Assembly: GCA_946184295.1 (NCBI GenBank) | Contig: CAMHEZ010000009.1 | Coordinates: 1 to 62,585, forward strand | DNA length: 62,585 nt | Reading direction: 5' to 3' | DNA from: an uncultured Clostridia bacterium | Lineage (GTDB): Bacteria > Bacillota > Clostridia > Oscillospirales > Acutalibacteraceae | Part shown: in pieces, positions 41,173 through 49,669 of the stretch | How the letters are laid out: every line of letters starts with the position of its first letter | How positions within the stretch are numbered: position 1 is the first letter of the stretch | Made by a program: the position numbers and the translations under genes | Notes under the pieces: model-generated | What the model was told of the DNA's origin: nothing | The model's input: only the letters and a program-made list of their open reading frames with translations | Databases searched by the model: none

Positions 41173-42708
41173 ATGAAAAAACCTCTTGTTCTTTGTATCA
41201 TGGACGGTTACGGCATCAAGGATCCGTTCGGAAACGCCATTGCCGCTGCCCATAAGCCCAATCTGGATAAATTCTTCTCGGAAAATGCCTATACGACCAT
41301 CGGCGCTTCGGGCATGTCAGTCGGTCTGCCGGACGGTCAGATGGGCAACAGCGAGGTCGGCCACACCAATATGGGTGCGGGTCGCATTGTCTATCAGGAA
41401 CTCACCAGAATTACCAAGGCCATCAATGAGGGCGACTTCTTCTCCAATGAAGCTCTCAAGAGCGCCATCGTCGGCTGCAAGCTCAACGGCAAGGCACTGC
41501 ACCTTATGGGTCTGATGAGTGATGGCGGCGTTCACAGCCATATCACTCATCTTTATGCTTTACTGGAAATGGCCAAGAAATACAATCTGCCCGAAGTTTA
41601 CGTACACTGTTTCCTCGACGGTCGTGACGTGCCCCCCGCCTCCGGTGCGGATTACGTCGCGCAGCTTCAGGAAAAAATGAAGGAAATCGGCATCGGCAAA
41701 ATCGCCACGGTGATGGGCAGATACTACGCGATGGACAGAGACAACCGCTGGGAGCGCGTCAATAAGGCTTATGAAGCGATGGTCTATGGCGAAGGCATCA
41801 AGAATCCTGACCCGGTAGCCGCCATCAAGGCTTCCTACGCACAGATTGACAAGGAAGGCAAGCATATCACTGACGAATTTGTTGTGCCTGTGGTCTGCAC
41901 TGAGAACGCAACGATCAAAGCTAACGACGCTGTGATCTTCTTCAATTTCCGCCCCGATCGCGCCCGCGAGATCACCCGCACGCTGGTGGATCCGGATTTC
42001 AACGGCTTCTGGCGCAGAAACGGCTTCTTCCCGGTCAACTTTGTCTGCATGACCCAGTACGACGCGACGATGCCGAACGTCAAAGTCGCTTTCGCACCTC
42101 AGTCACTGAAAAACACACTCGGCGAGTACATCTCCGAGCTTGGTCTCAAGCAGCTCAGAATCGCCGAAACTGAGAAGTACGCCCATGTGACGTTCTTCTT
42201 CAACGGCGGTGTGGAGACACAGTACGAGGGTGAAGACAGAGTGCTGGTGAAATCTCCATCTGTCGCAACCTATGATCTCCAGCCCGAGATGAGCGCTTTT
42301 GAAGTGCGCGACAGACTGGTAGAGTGCATTCGCTCCAATAAGTACCATGTCATTATTGTCAACTTCGCAAACTGCGACATGGTAGGTCACACCGGTATTT
42401 TCGATGCGGCTACGGCAGCGGTCGAAGCGGTTGACGCCTGTGTGGGTGACGTGGTAAGAGCCGCTGTGGACGAAATGGGCGGCGTGGTAATGATTACCGC
42501 CGATCACGGCAACGCCGATCAGATGCTTGACGTGGACGGCAAGCCCTTTACGGCACATTCCACCAATCCCGTTCCTTTCTGCGTGGTCGGTTACGACTGC
42601 AAGCTCCGTGAAGGCGGCTGTCTGGCAGACATCGCTCCCACCATGCTGGAAGTCATGGGCGTTCAGCAGCCCAAGGAAATGACGGGTGTTTCGCTCATCG
42701 CGAAGTAA
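41173..42708 (+). CDS. gpmI: 2,3-bisphosphoglycerate-independent phosphoglycerate mutase
   Basis: Metal-dependent mutase that converts 3- to 2-phosphoglycerate. At 511 residues it is full length. Seen: the first metal motif [11 protein letters not shown], the phosphoserine segment [39 protein letters not shown] and the second metal cluster NCDMVGHTG and [11 protein letters not shown]. It is the third glycolytic gene of the operon; AGGAAGG precedes the ATG. Confidence 0.98.
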   Translation: MKKPLVLCIMDGYGIKDPFGNAIAAAHKPNLDKFFSENAYTTIGASGMSVGLPDGQMGNSEVGHTNMGAGRIVYQELTRITKAINEGDFFSNEALKSAIVGCKLNGKALHLMGLMSDGGVHSHITHLYALLEMAKKYNLPEVYVHCFLDGRDVPPASGADYVAQLQEKMKEIGIGKIATVMGRYYAMDRDNRWERVNKAYEAMVYGEGIKNPDPVAAIKASYAQIDKEGKHITDEFVVPVVCTENATIKANDAVIFFNFRPDRAREITRTLVDPDFNGFWRRNGFFPVNFVCMTQYDATMPNVKVAFAPQSLKNTLGEYISELGLKQLRIAETEKYAHVTFFFNGGVETQYEGEDRVLVKSPSVATYDLQPEMSAFEVRDRLVECIRSNKYHVIIVNFANCDMVGHTGIFDAATAAVEAVDACVGDVVRAAVDEMGGVVMITADHGNADQMLDVDGKPFTAHSTNPVPFCVVGYDCKLREGGCLADIAPTMLEVMGVQQPKEMTGVSLIAK

Positions 42709-42767
42709 TCTTCAGAACCGTTTCTGACCAAGAGGAAGAAAATGAAGTAAGGAAGTGTTGTAAAGGA

Positions 42768-43517
42768 ATGAAAAAATACCGGAATTACATCTTTGACCTG
42801 TATGGTACGCTGGTAGACATCAATACCAATGAGGGAAAGCCGTATTTGTGGAAAAAAGTAACAGAGCTGTACGCCTATTACGGCGCTGTTTACACGCCGT
42901 CAGAATTCAAAAAGGCGTATTTGCGCCTCTGTGCCGCTCATACGGACGCGCTTCGTGCCAAGAACGGGGCGACATATCCCGAAATACAGCTGGAGTATGT
43001 CTTCATGGATCTCTTCACCGAGAAGGGCGTTACCATGTCAATGGACATCGTACGCGTCATCGGGCAGGCGTTCCGCGTCATCTCCACCAAATTCCTCTGC
43101 CTTTACGACGGTGTGACCGATCTGCTGGACGCGATTCACGCGGCCGGGGGGAAAGTCTACCTGCTTTCCAACGCGCAGGAGATGTTTACCAAGCACGAGA
43201 TGATTTCGCTCGGTATTTACGATAAATTCGACGGCATTGTCTTTTCCTCCGATGAGGGACTCTGCAAGCCGGAGGAAAAATTCTTCCGCACCGTGGTAGA
43301 GCGCTACGGCCTCAACATCGACGAATCCGTCATGATCGGCAACGACGCCGGCACCGACATCAAGGGTGCTAATCTCATTGGTATGGATTCCCTTTACATT
43401 CACTCCGACATTTCTCCGCAAATCACTGATCTCACCGGCGCGGACATTCCCGCCACCTACAAGGTTATGGACGGCGATTTCACCAAAATCAAACAGCTGC
43501 TGGCTGTTAGTGATTAG
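42768..43517 (+). CDS. HAD-superfamily hydrolase with DxY motif I
   Basis: A 249-residue HAD protein. Motif I reads IFDLYGTLVD, with the nucleophile Asp but Tyr in place of the second Asp that normally acts as acid/base. Motif II is in YLLSNAQEM, the motif III Lys in LCKPEEKFF, and motif IV in VMIGNDAGTDIKGA. The DxYGTL form is shared with haloacid-dehalogenase-type and several clostridial HAD proteins, so phosphatase chemistry is not certain. It follows gpmI by 60 bp and may be part of the glycolytic transcript; a terminator follows. The substrate is unknown. Confidence 0.85.
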   Translation: MKKYRNYIFDLYGTLVDINTNEGKPYLWKKVTELYAYYGAVYTPSEFKKAYLRLCAAHTDALRAKNGATYPEIQLEYVFMDLFTEKGVTMSMDIVRVIGQAFRVISTKFLCLYDGVTDLLDAIHAAGGKVYLLSNAQEMFTKHEMISLGIYDKFDGIVFSSDEGLCKPEEKFFRTVVERYGLNIDESVMIGNDAGTDIKGANLIGMDSLYIHSDISPQITDLTGADIPATYKVMDGDFTKIKQLLAVSD

Positions 43518-43527
43518 TACAACAAAA

Positions 43528-43585
43528 GAGGGCGCTGCCATTGTCAATCCGCTTGACAACCGGCAGTTCCCTCTTTTTATTTTTT
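43528..43585 (+). terminator. Rho-independent terminator after the HAD gene
   Basis: AGAGGG pairs with CCCTCT, CTGCC with GGCAG and GTCAA with TTGAC in one nested hairpin; TTTTTATTTTTT follows. Confidence 0.9.
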
Positions 43586-43611
43586 ATTTCGTCAACATGA
43601 AACTCCCGAAA

Positions 43612-43792
43612 TCCAGGGAAATCAATTTTGGCCGGAGCTTTGTCTGGATTCGCCTGACCCCGTTTTGGGTCTTGGCTGGTTTCGCTCGGTCGGCTAAAGC
43701 CTCCCTCCCGGGGCGCTGCCCCGGCCCCCGCAAGGGCGCTGCCCTTGACCTGCCAAGAGGTGCCAGCACCCCTTGGATTCCCGCGCTTCGCT
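43612..43792. repeat. GC-rich intergenic repeat with three consecutive small hairpins
   Basis: CCGGGGcgctgCCCCGG, AAGGGcgctgCCCTT and AAGAGGTGccaGCACCCCTT follow one another at about 43708-43774. The left part (43618-43656) recurs at 59467-59505 with about 85% identity. There is no gene here despite short open frames. Confidence 0.75.
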
Positions 43793-45396
43793 TAATTCTT
43801 TTCAAAATTGACTTCCCTGCCAACAACCATCTCCGCACACTTGATACCGTCTACGGCGGCTGACATAATGCCGCCCGCAAACCCCGCTCCTTCTCCACAA
43901 GGGTACAATCCCTTCGCGGCAGGGGATTGCAGATGCTCATCGCGCAGAATCCGCACGGGTGAGCTGCTGCGCGTTTCGGGTGCGGTCAGAACGGCATCGG
44001 GACAGGCAAAACCGTGCAGCTTTTTGTCCAAAAGCAAAATGCCCTCTCGCATGGCACCGGTCACAAAACCCGGCAGACAGCAGCCGATCTCCCCCAACTC
44101 CACGGACGGCCGATAGGTAGGCGTGACGCTCCCAAACGAGACCGATGGCACGTTCTTCAGGAAGTCCCCAACGAGCTGGGCAGGAGCCTTGGCACTGCCA
44201 GTCGCTTCATATGCCGCACGCTCAACGCGCCGCTGAAATTCCACGCCCGCCAACGGGTGTTCACTGCCGAAATCCGAAGGGTTGACCCCCACCAGCAGTG
44301 CACTGTTGGCATTCACTCCGTCACGGGCAAACAGACTCATGCCGTTCGTGACGACCGAACACAGCTCACTGGCCGCCGCCACCACATAACCGCCCGGACA
44401 CATGCAAAACGTATAAACGCCCCGTCCGTCAGGCAGGTGTACCGCCAGCTTATAATCCGCCGCACCTAACGCCGGGTGATTGTAAAACGCGCCGTACTGC
44501 GCCTTATTAATTAGTTCCTGCGGATGCTCGATTCTCGCCCCCACCGCGAAGGCCTTTTGTATCATGGGAATGCCCTTGCGGTGCAGCATTTCAAACGTAT
44601 CCCGTGCCGAATGGCCTGTGGCCAGAATCACATGATCGGCGGGCATTTCCTCATATTGTGTCCGGATATACGTCAATTGCCCGTCTGTCACTCCGATATC
44701 CACCAGCTGGTTAAAAAACCGGTATTCGCCGCCCAATACGGTGATTTGCTTTCGCAGATTCAGCAGCACATTCATGAGAACATCGGTGCCGATATGTGGT
44801 TTTGCGTTGTAGAGAATTTCCTCATGTGCTCCTGCCCGGACAAATTCCTCCAATACAAAGCGGATGCGCTTGTCTTTGGTTCCTGTGGTAAGCTTGCCAT
44901 CCGAAAAGGTGCCCGCGCCGCCCTCGCCAAATTGGATATTGGACGAAAGATCAAGCGATCCGCCCGAAAAATAGCGCTCCACCGCAGCGCGGCGGGTCTG
45001 CAAGTCGCCGCCCCGTTCCAGAATGATGGGATTCAGCCCCGCACGCGCCAGAATCAGCGCGGCAAACAGCCCTGCCGGACCGCTTCCCACCACAACAGGA
45101 CGATTTTTTTGAGGAGCCGCCTTCGTTACCGTGTATGTATAGGGTACAGCCTCTGCTATGTTTTTGTTTCGGCCCCGCGAGAGAATCAGCTTCTCGGTTT
45201 TAGGGCTCTTCAATGTGCATTCCACCGCACAGACAAAATGCACATCGTCTTTCTTCCGTGCATCAACGGATTTTTTTACAAGCCGCAGCGAAGCAATTTC
45301 CGACGGTGCGACTTTCATCAGCTTTGCCGCAGCATGGACAAGATAGGTGTGATTCATCTCGTCCGGGCGAACTTTGATATCGGTGATTTGTATCAT
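43792..45396 (-). CDS. Uncharacterised FAD-dependent dehydrogenase (COG2509 type)
   Basis: A 534-residue flavoprotein. A small N-terminal domain (MIQITDIKVRPDEMNHTYLV to about residue 95) precedes the FAD motif VVVGSGPAGLFAALILARAG and the segment SSNIQFGEGGAGTFSDGKLT, which is diagnostic of this family. The late region has CMCPGGYVVAAAS and the closing GEGAGFAGGIMSAAVDGIK. The reaction is unknown. Its last codons lie next to the GC-rich intergenic repeat. It is probably co-transcribed with the upstream flavoprotein (18-bp gap). Confidence 0.9.
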   Translation of the reverse strand: MIQITDIKVRPDEMNHTYLVHAAAKLMKVAPSEIASLRLVKKSVDARKKDDVHFVCAVECTLKSPKTEKLILSRGRNKNIAEAVPYTYTVTKAAPQKNRPVVVGSGPAGLFAALILARAGLNPIILERGGDLQTRRAAVERYFSGGSLDLSSNIQFGEGGAGTFSDGKLTTGTKDKRIRFVLEEFVRAGAHEEILYNAKPHIGTDVLMNVLLNLRKQITVLGGEYRFFNQLVDIGVTDGQLTYIRTQYEEMPADHVILATGHSARDTFEMLHRKGIPMIQKAFAVGARIEHPQELINKAQYGAFYNHPALGAADYKLAVHLPDGRGVYTFCMCPGGYVVAAASELCSVVTNGMSLFARDGVNANSALLVGVNPSDFGSEHPLAGVEFQRRVERAAYEATGSAKAPAQLVGDFLKNVPSVSFGSVTPTYRPSVELGEIGCCLPGFVTGAMREGILLLDKKLHGFACPDAVLTAPETRSSSPVRILRDEHLQSPAAKGLYPCGEGAGFAGGIMSAAVDGIKCAEMVVGREVNFEKN

Positions 45397-45414
45397 AATG
45401 ACATCATAATTTCC

Positions 45415-46710
45415 TTATTTATTTTTGTCAGAACGCAGCATTTCCGCCGCCGAACGTCCGGCCAGGATACCCGTGCTCCACGCCCATTGCAGATTAAAGC
45501 CCCCGCAGCGACCATCAGCATTGAGCAGCTCGCCCGCCGCGAAAAGCCCTTTGTGCAGTCGGGACTGCATCGTCAGGCCGTCAAACTCTGACAGCCGCAC
45601 GCCGCCGCTTGTGACCTGCGCGTTGTTCCACGCCGCCGCGCCGCTCACCGGAAAGCGCCAGCACTTGACTACCGAGGCAATCCGCCGGATATCCCCGTCG
45701 CTCAGCTCGGAAACGGAACGCGACAGCGGCGTCATACCTGCCTGTTTCAAAAGGCACATGCCCACTCGCTTATTGAATACGCCTGTGAGATAGTTTTCCA
45801 GCGTCAAGTGGGGCAAAATCGCGCGCCGCTTAGTCAGCAGCGTCACAATGCCGTCAAAATCCAGCTCCGGCAGCATATCCAATTCTACGCACAGCTCTCC
45901 TCCACGGCCAATTACAGGCGCAGCCGCTGACGAAAGCTGAAAGATCACAATGCCCGACAACGCCTTATCCCCGAACTGCACTTCCCCCTCATCGGAGGCG
46001 ATTGCGCCACGCTCGTTACAAATCGAGGCTTTCGCGTGCGCACGAATGCCCTTGAGCGAGCCAAGATGCGGCGAACTCACGGGAATCGGTGCGAGCGACG
46101 GGTGAAGCTTGGTAGCGGTATGCCCTAGCGAACGCAACAGCTCATAGCCCCAGTTCACGCCGCCGAGATTGGGTGCTGCCATGCCGCCGCAAGCCTCAAT
46201 GACGTATTTCGTCCGAATCGTGCCGAGTGGAGAACGCAACAGATAGCGTCCGTCCGTGTCGAGTTTGATACTTTCCACGCGGCAGCCGCACACTTCCGCG
46301 ATTTGCAGCCGCAGCAGCTCCAGCCGCAGCAGGTCGAGTACGGCGGAGGCCTGTCCGCAGGCGGGATAAATCCGCCCCTCGTCTTCCTCGCGCCAGACCA
46401 GCCCCAGCGATTCAAAAAAAGCAAGCGTGTCGTCCACATTTACGCCACTGAACACCTGACTAACGGCACGGGTATCATCAGCATGATAATCCGATGGCCC
46501 GGCATGGCGATTGGTGAGATTGCACCGCCCGTTACCGGTGGCCAGCAGCTTCTTGCCGCAGCGCGGCTGCGCGTCGAATACGGCGAGCTTCGCGCCTTGA
46601 GGCATTTCCCGCCCGGCCGATACCGCTGCCGCCAGACCGGCCGCGCCGCCCCCGATCACGGCAATATCCAGATCATAGGCATATTTCTGCCCCAACTCCG
46701 TTTTGCTCAT
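45415..46710 (-). CDS. HI0933/BaiN-family FAD-binding oxidoreductase, second copy
   Basis: A 431-residue flavoprotein from the ATG at 46710, which follows ACGGAG at a good distance; the ORF extends to 46896 but that part overlaps nagA and lacks family sequence. Seen: AVIGGGAAGLAAAVSAGREM, the family segment CGKKLLATGNGRCNLTNRHA and the C-terminal FAAGELLNADGRCGGFNLQW. It is a diverged paralogue of the protein at 18699-19928. The reaction is unsettled. Confidence 0.9.
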   Translation of the reverse strand: MSKTELGQKYAYDLDIAVIGGGAAGLAAAVSAGREMPQGAKLAVFDAQPRCGKKLLATGNGRCNLTNRHAGPSDYHADDTRAVSQVFSGVNVDDTLAFFESLGLVWREEDEGRIYPACGQASAVLDLLRLELLRLQIAEVCGCRVESIKLDTDGRYLLRSPLGTIRTKYVIEACGGMAAPNLGGVNWGYELLRSLGHTATKLHPSLAPIPVSSPHLGSLKGIRAHAKASICNERGAIASDEGEVQFGDKALSGIVIFQLSSAAAPVIGRGGELCVELDMLPELDFDGIVTLLTKRRAILPHLTLENYLTGVFNKRVGMCLLKQAGMTPLSRSVSELSDGDIRRIASVVKCWRFPVSGAAAWNNAQVTSGGVRLSEFDGLTMQSRLHKGLFAAGELLNADGRCGGFNLQWAWSTGILAGRSAAEMLRSDKNK

Positions 46711-46735
46711 ATCCATCATCTCCGTGAATCCGTTT

Positions 46736-47860
46736 CTACCTGACAGCCCTGATAAAATGAAACGCCTCGTCCAGCACCACAAACCGTGCCATCTTCCCCA
46801 CCGCAACCGAGCCGAGCACATTGTCAATGCCAAGCGCCTTGGCAGGATTGAGCGTGACAGCCCGCAAGGCGTCGAGCGGCGGAATGCCGAAGTCAACCGC
46901 GTTTTGGAGGGCCTGCATGAGATCAGTCACCGAACCGGCCAGCGTGCCGTCCGCAAGACGCGCTTCACAGCCGTTCACCCATACGTCCTGACGCCCCAAT
47001 TGGAACTTGCCGTCACCCAGACCCGTGGCTGCCATGGCATCGGACACCAGACAAAGCCTGTCCGCGCCGATCAGCCGATAGGTCAATCTCACCATCGCGG
47101 GGTGAACGTGCAGACCGTCACAGATCAATTCACACATCACACTGTCACTTTCCAGCAAGGCTGCTGCGCCGTTGGGATCACGGTGACTGATGGCATTCAT
47201 ACCGTTGAAAAGGTGGGTAGCGTGGGAAAGTCCCGCCGCTATAGCCTGCCGCATGGTATCATAATCCGCCGCCGTATGCGCCGCGGAAACGCGGCAAATC
47301 CTCTGGGCTTCCGCTATGAAATCCGATGCCCCTTCCAGCTCCGGCGCGACACACACTACCCGGATAGCTTCGCCGCTCAATCGGTGCAGCTCGGTCAATT
47401 TTTCCGCGTCGGGGCGCTGTAAAAACGCCGCAGGCTGTGCGCCGCATTTTTCCGCTGAAAGAAAGGGGCCTTCCAGATAGATGCCTGCCGCTGCCGCACC
47501 GGGCAAAGGATTGACAACCGCCTTCTGATAACGCTGCATCAGGGCACACAAATCCTCATAGGGCATCGTCATGGCAGCAGGCGCAAAAGCCGCAATGCCC
47601 CGTGAACCTAGATATTCGCTCATGCTGTTTAAACAGGCAGCCGTGTCAGCTTCCGCGCTGAAATCCACCCCTGCGCAGCCGTGAATGTGCATATCCACCA
47701 GCCCCGGCGCAAGAATGCAGCCTGCGAGGTCAATCTCTCCATCGGGATCACACAGTGCCCCCCTGGGGGCAATCTCCATGATACGTCCCTTGGACACCCG
47801 AACATCAGCTTCTCCCAGCGTAAAATCCGGCATCACCGTCATCGCGTTTTTGTAAAGCAC
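46736..47860 (-). CDS. nagA: N-acetylglucosamine-6-phosphate deacetylase
   Basis: Removes acetyl from GlcNAc-6-phosphate in amino-sugar recycling. Seen: the metal site in LVDMHIHGCAGVDFS, the Glu in YLEGPFLSAEKCGAQ, HLFNGMNAISHRDPN and the catalytic Asp in CLVSDAMAATG. The frame is open to 47968, but the upstream part crosses the predicted gpr promoter and lacks family sequence. I prefer the GTG at 47860 (VLYKNAMTVM), with AAGGAAGTGA about 15 bp upstream, giving 374 residues. The start is moderately certain. No nagB is adjacent. Confidence 0.9.
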   Translation of the reverse strand: MLYKNAMTVMPDFTLGEADVRVSKGRIMEIAPRGALCDPDGEIDLAGCILAPGLVDMHIHGCAGVDFSAEADTAACLNSMSEYLGSRGIAAFAPAAMTMPYEDLCALMQRYQKAVVNPLPGAAAAGIYLEGPFLSAEKCGAQPAAFLQRPDAEKLTELHRLSGEAIRVVCVAPELEGASDFIAEAQRICRVSAAHTAADYDTMRQAIAAGLSHATHLFNGMNAISHRDPNGAAALLESDSVMCELICDGLHVHPAMVRLTYRLIGADRLCLVSDAMAATGLGDGKFQLGRQDVWVNGCEARLADGTLAGSVTDLMQALQNAVDFGIPPLDALRAVTLNPAKALGIDNVLGSVAVGKMARFVVLDEAFHFIRAVR

Positions 47861-47895
47861 AGTGTTTGTTTCACTTCCTTTTTTCCGCAACATAT

Positions 47896-47924
47896 GTATA
47901 TTTTTCATCGGCCGGTACATACTA
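47896..47924 (+). promoter_or_regulatory. Sigma-G-type promoter of gpr
   Basis: GTATA (47896-47900), a 17-bp spacer and CATACTA (47918-47924) match the sigma-G pattern GHATR-N17/18-CATWHTA completely. Transcription would start near 47931, consistent with the start at 47968. Confidence 0.7.
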
Positions 47925-47967
47925 TCCGTTGAGAATGACACAATATACAAAGGGGCGTTTGCAGCCA

Positions 47968-48819
47968 ATGAATTACAGAACCGATCTGACCATTGAACTG
48001 ACCGAAGCGGCGGGGGATATCGAAGGCATACGCAAAGAAACGACTGTCACGGATGGGGTAACGATCACGAGAATCGTCATCAACAATGAAGCTGCTGCCT
48101 GCGCCGTCGGCAAGCCGCAGGGAGAATACTACACTCTGGAAATGCTGCCCTTCTCCGACGCGGCTTTTGAACCGGAAAACCGTTTTGAGGCCGCATCGGA
48201 TATTCTCCGGGAAATGCTCCCAAACCATGGCGGCGTTCTCGTTGCCGGATTGGGCAATACCAGCATCACGCCCGACGCGCTGGGTCCAAAAGCAGCGAGC
48301 CGGATTCTGGCAACCCGTCACATCTCAGGCGAACTGGCCGAAAAATGCGGCCTTGCGCCTTTGCGCCAGACGGCAGTCATCGCGCCCGGCGTGCTGGGAC
48401 AAACCGGTATTGAAGCGGCTGAATATATCAAATGCCTGTGTGCGGCATTAAAGCCTGTGGCCGTTATCGTGATCGACGCCATGGCGGCACGCAGTCTGTC
48501 CCGCATGGGACGCACGCTGCAAATCAGCGACAGCGGTATCTCTCCCGGCGCAGGTGTGGGAAATAACCGTCCGCAAATCGACAGTCAGTTTTTAGGCACC
48601 CGTGTGATTTCCCTCGGCGTGCCCACCGTGGTGGACATGCGCACACTGGCACAGGACATCTGCGGTGAGAACGCCCCGAAAACCATCAGCGAAAACCTCA
48701 TCGTCACACCGCGCGAGATCGACCTGCTGACCGACCGCGCCGCCCAATTTATCGCGACGGCGGTCAACGCCGCGCTTCAGCCGCACCTGCACCCCAGCGA
48801 AATCGCCAGGCTATTTTAG
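47968..48819 (+). CDS. gpr: Germination protease Gpr
   Basis: Spore-specific aspartic-type protease that degrades small acid-soluble proteins during germination. From the ATG at 47968 the protein (283 residues) starts MNYRTDLTIELTEAA, the usual family opening; RTDL is near the known propeptide end. Other family segments are VAGLGNTSITPDALGPKAA, AVIAPGVLGQTGIEAAEYIK, VIVIDAMAARSLSRMGRTLQ and the GAGVGNNRPQI loop. An upstream in-frame ATG at 47935 would leave almost no leader after the sigma-G promoter. It is direct evidence that the organism sporulates. Confidence 0.95.
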   Translation: MNYRTDLTIELTEAAGDIEGIRKETTVTDGVTITRIVINNEAAACAVGKPQGEYYTLEMLPFSDAAFEPENRFEAASDILREMLPNHGGVLVAGLGNTSITPDALGPKAASRILATRHISGELAEKCGLAPLRQTAVIAPGVLGQTGIEAAEYIKCLCAALKPVAVIVIDAMAARSLSRMGRTLQISDSGISPGAGVGNNRPQIDSQFLGTRVISLGVPTVVDMRTLAQDICGENAPKTISENLIVTPREIDLLTDRAAQFIATAVNAALQPHLHPSEIARLF

Positions 48820-48873
48820 CGGTTCCGGGAAAAGCCACTTCATCTGATGCTTTTTTACCTCTTCTTATGTATC

Positions 48874-48917
48874 AACTTCTGTCCGATTGCGGCAACCGGA
48901 CAGAAGTTTTAATTATT
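48874..48917. terminator. Terminator between convergent gpr and mazF
   Basis: AACTTCTGTCCG (48874-48885) pairs perfectly with CGGACAGAAGTT (48897-48908), with TTTTAATTATTTT following on the plus strand. Confidence 0.88.
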
Positions 48918-48938
48918 TTCAAAGCATTCACTTGTCGT

Positions 48939-49313
48939 TCAGTTTACCTTGCGCATATGGCTTTCGCTGCCGCCAAGGCCAAAGCTCACAGAGATTGCTC
49001 GGTCAACCTTGTCCATGGTGCTATCCTCCAGACGCCCCATACATTCCTTCAGGCGGCGCTTGTCGAGGGTGCGTATCTGCTCCAGCAGCACCACCGAATC
49101 CTTCCGAAGGCCGCATTCCACCGACTGCACATAGATATGGGTCGGCAGGTGCGACTTCTCGGTCTGACTGGTGATGGCCGCCGCAATGACGGTCGGGCTG
49201 AATTTGTTCCCCACATCGTTCTGTACGATAAGTACGGGTCTCACACCGCCCTGCTCTGAACCAACCACCGGGCTGAGGTCCGCGTAATAAATATCGCCTC
49301 TCTTAACATTCAT
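48939..49313 (-). CDS. MazF/PemK-family endoribonuclease toxin
   Basis: A 124-residue mRNA interferase of the EndoA/NdoA type. Seen: the opening [49 protein letters not shown] and [13 protein letters not shown], all typical of Gram-positive MazF. In Bacillus the antitoxin EndoAI is encoded just upstream; here no such gene is visible. Only a 36-codon frame (49310-49420) overlaps the ATG by ATGA. GAAAGGA lies about 10 bp before the ATG. Confidence 0.93.
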   Translation of the reverse strand: MNVKRGDIYYADLSPVVGSEQGGVRPVLIVQNDVGNKFSPTVIAAAITSQTEKSHLPTHIYVQSVECGLRKDSVVLLEQIRTLDKRRLKECMGRLEDSTMDKVDRAISVSFGLGGSESHMRKVN

Positions 49314-49420
49314 TCCATATTCGTCCTTTCTATTCGGTGCGGTCTGATACGGTAAACCGCAAACATCTTTTCACGGCAAACATCCGTTGCTTTTTCGTGC
49401 CGCATTGATATTTTTGCCAT
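49310..49420 (-). CDS. Tiny ORF translationally coupled to mazF (speculative)
   Basis: A 36-residue frame beginning [20 protein letters not shown], basic, with its TGA overlapping the mazF ATG. It has no ribosome site and begins only about 8 nt after the predicted transcription start. It does not resemble a known MazE or EndoAI antitoxin. It may be a leader peptide, a remnant, or chance. Confidence 0.25.
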   Translation of the reverse strand: MAKISMRHEKATDVCREKMFAVYRIRPHRIERTNME

Positions 49421-49434
49421 AATCACTGCATATA

Positions 49435-49462
49435 ATCATACTTCAGCAAGATTCTTTGTTAA
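49435..49462 (-). promoter_or_regulatory. Possible promoter of mazF
   Basis: On the minus strand TTAACA (49457-49462), a 16-bp spacer and TATGAT (49435-49440). Bases 49463-49669 show no further gene. Confidence 0.5.
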
Positions 49463-49669
49463 AAAATCAGGGACCAAAACGAAGGCCACGCAAAACGGCG
49501 GCAATTTTCGTCCTCCAATAATATATTATGCGGCGGGCGGCGAATATGAGCAAAATCTGTCGAGGCGGTCTATTTTTTTTTACTGATCCGGTTCGGAACT
49601 TTATCAAAAGTCACATACAACTGTTTGCCTGCTTTTTATCGGCATCTCCGCTCTTTTTTCATTATGTAT

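Noticed and set aside
43584-43838. 84-codon minus-strand frame in the GC-rich gap
   Set aside because: It covers the hairpin repeat and resembles no protein.
47861-47968. Upstream extension of nagA
   Set aside because: It overlaps the sigma-G promoter and lacks family sequence.
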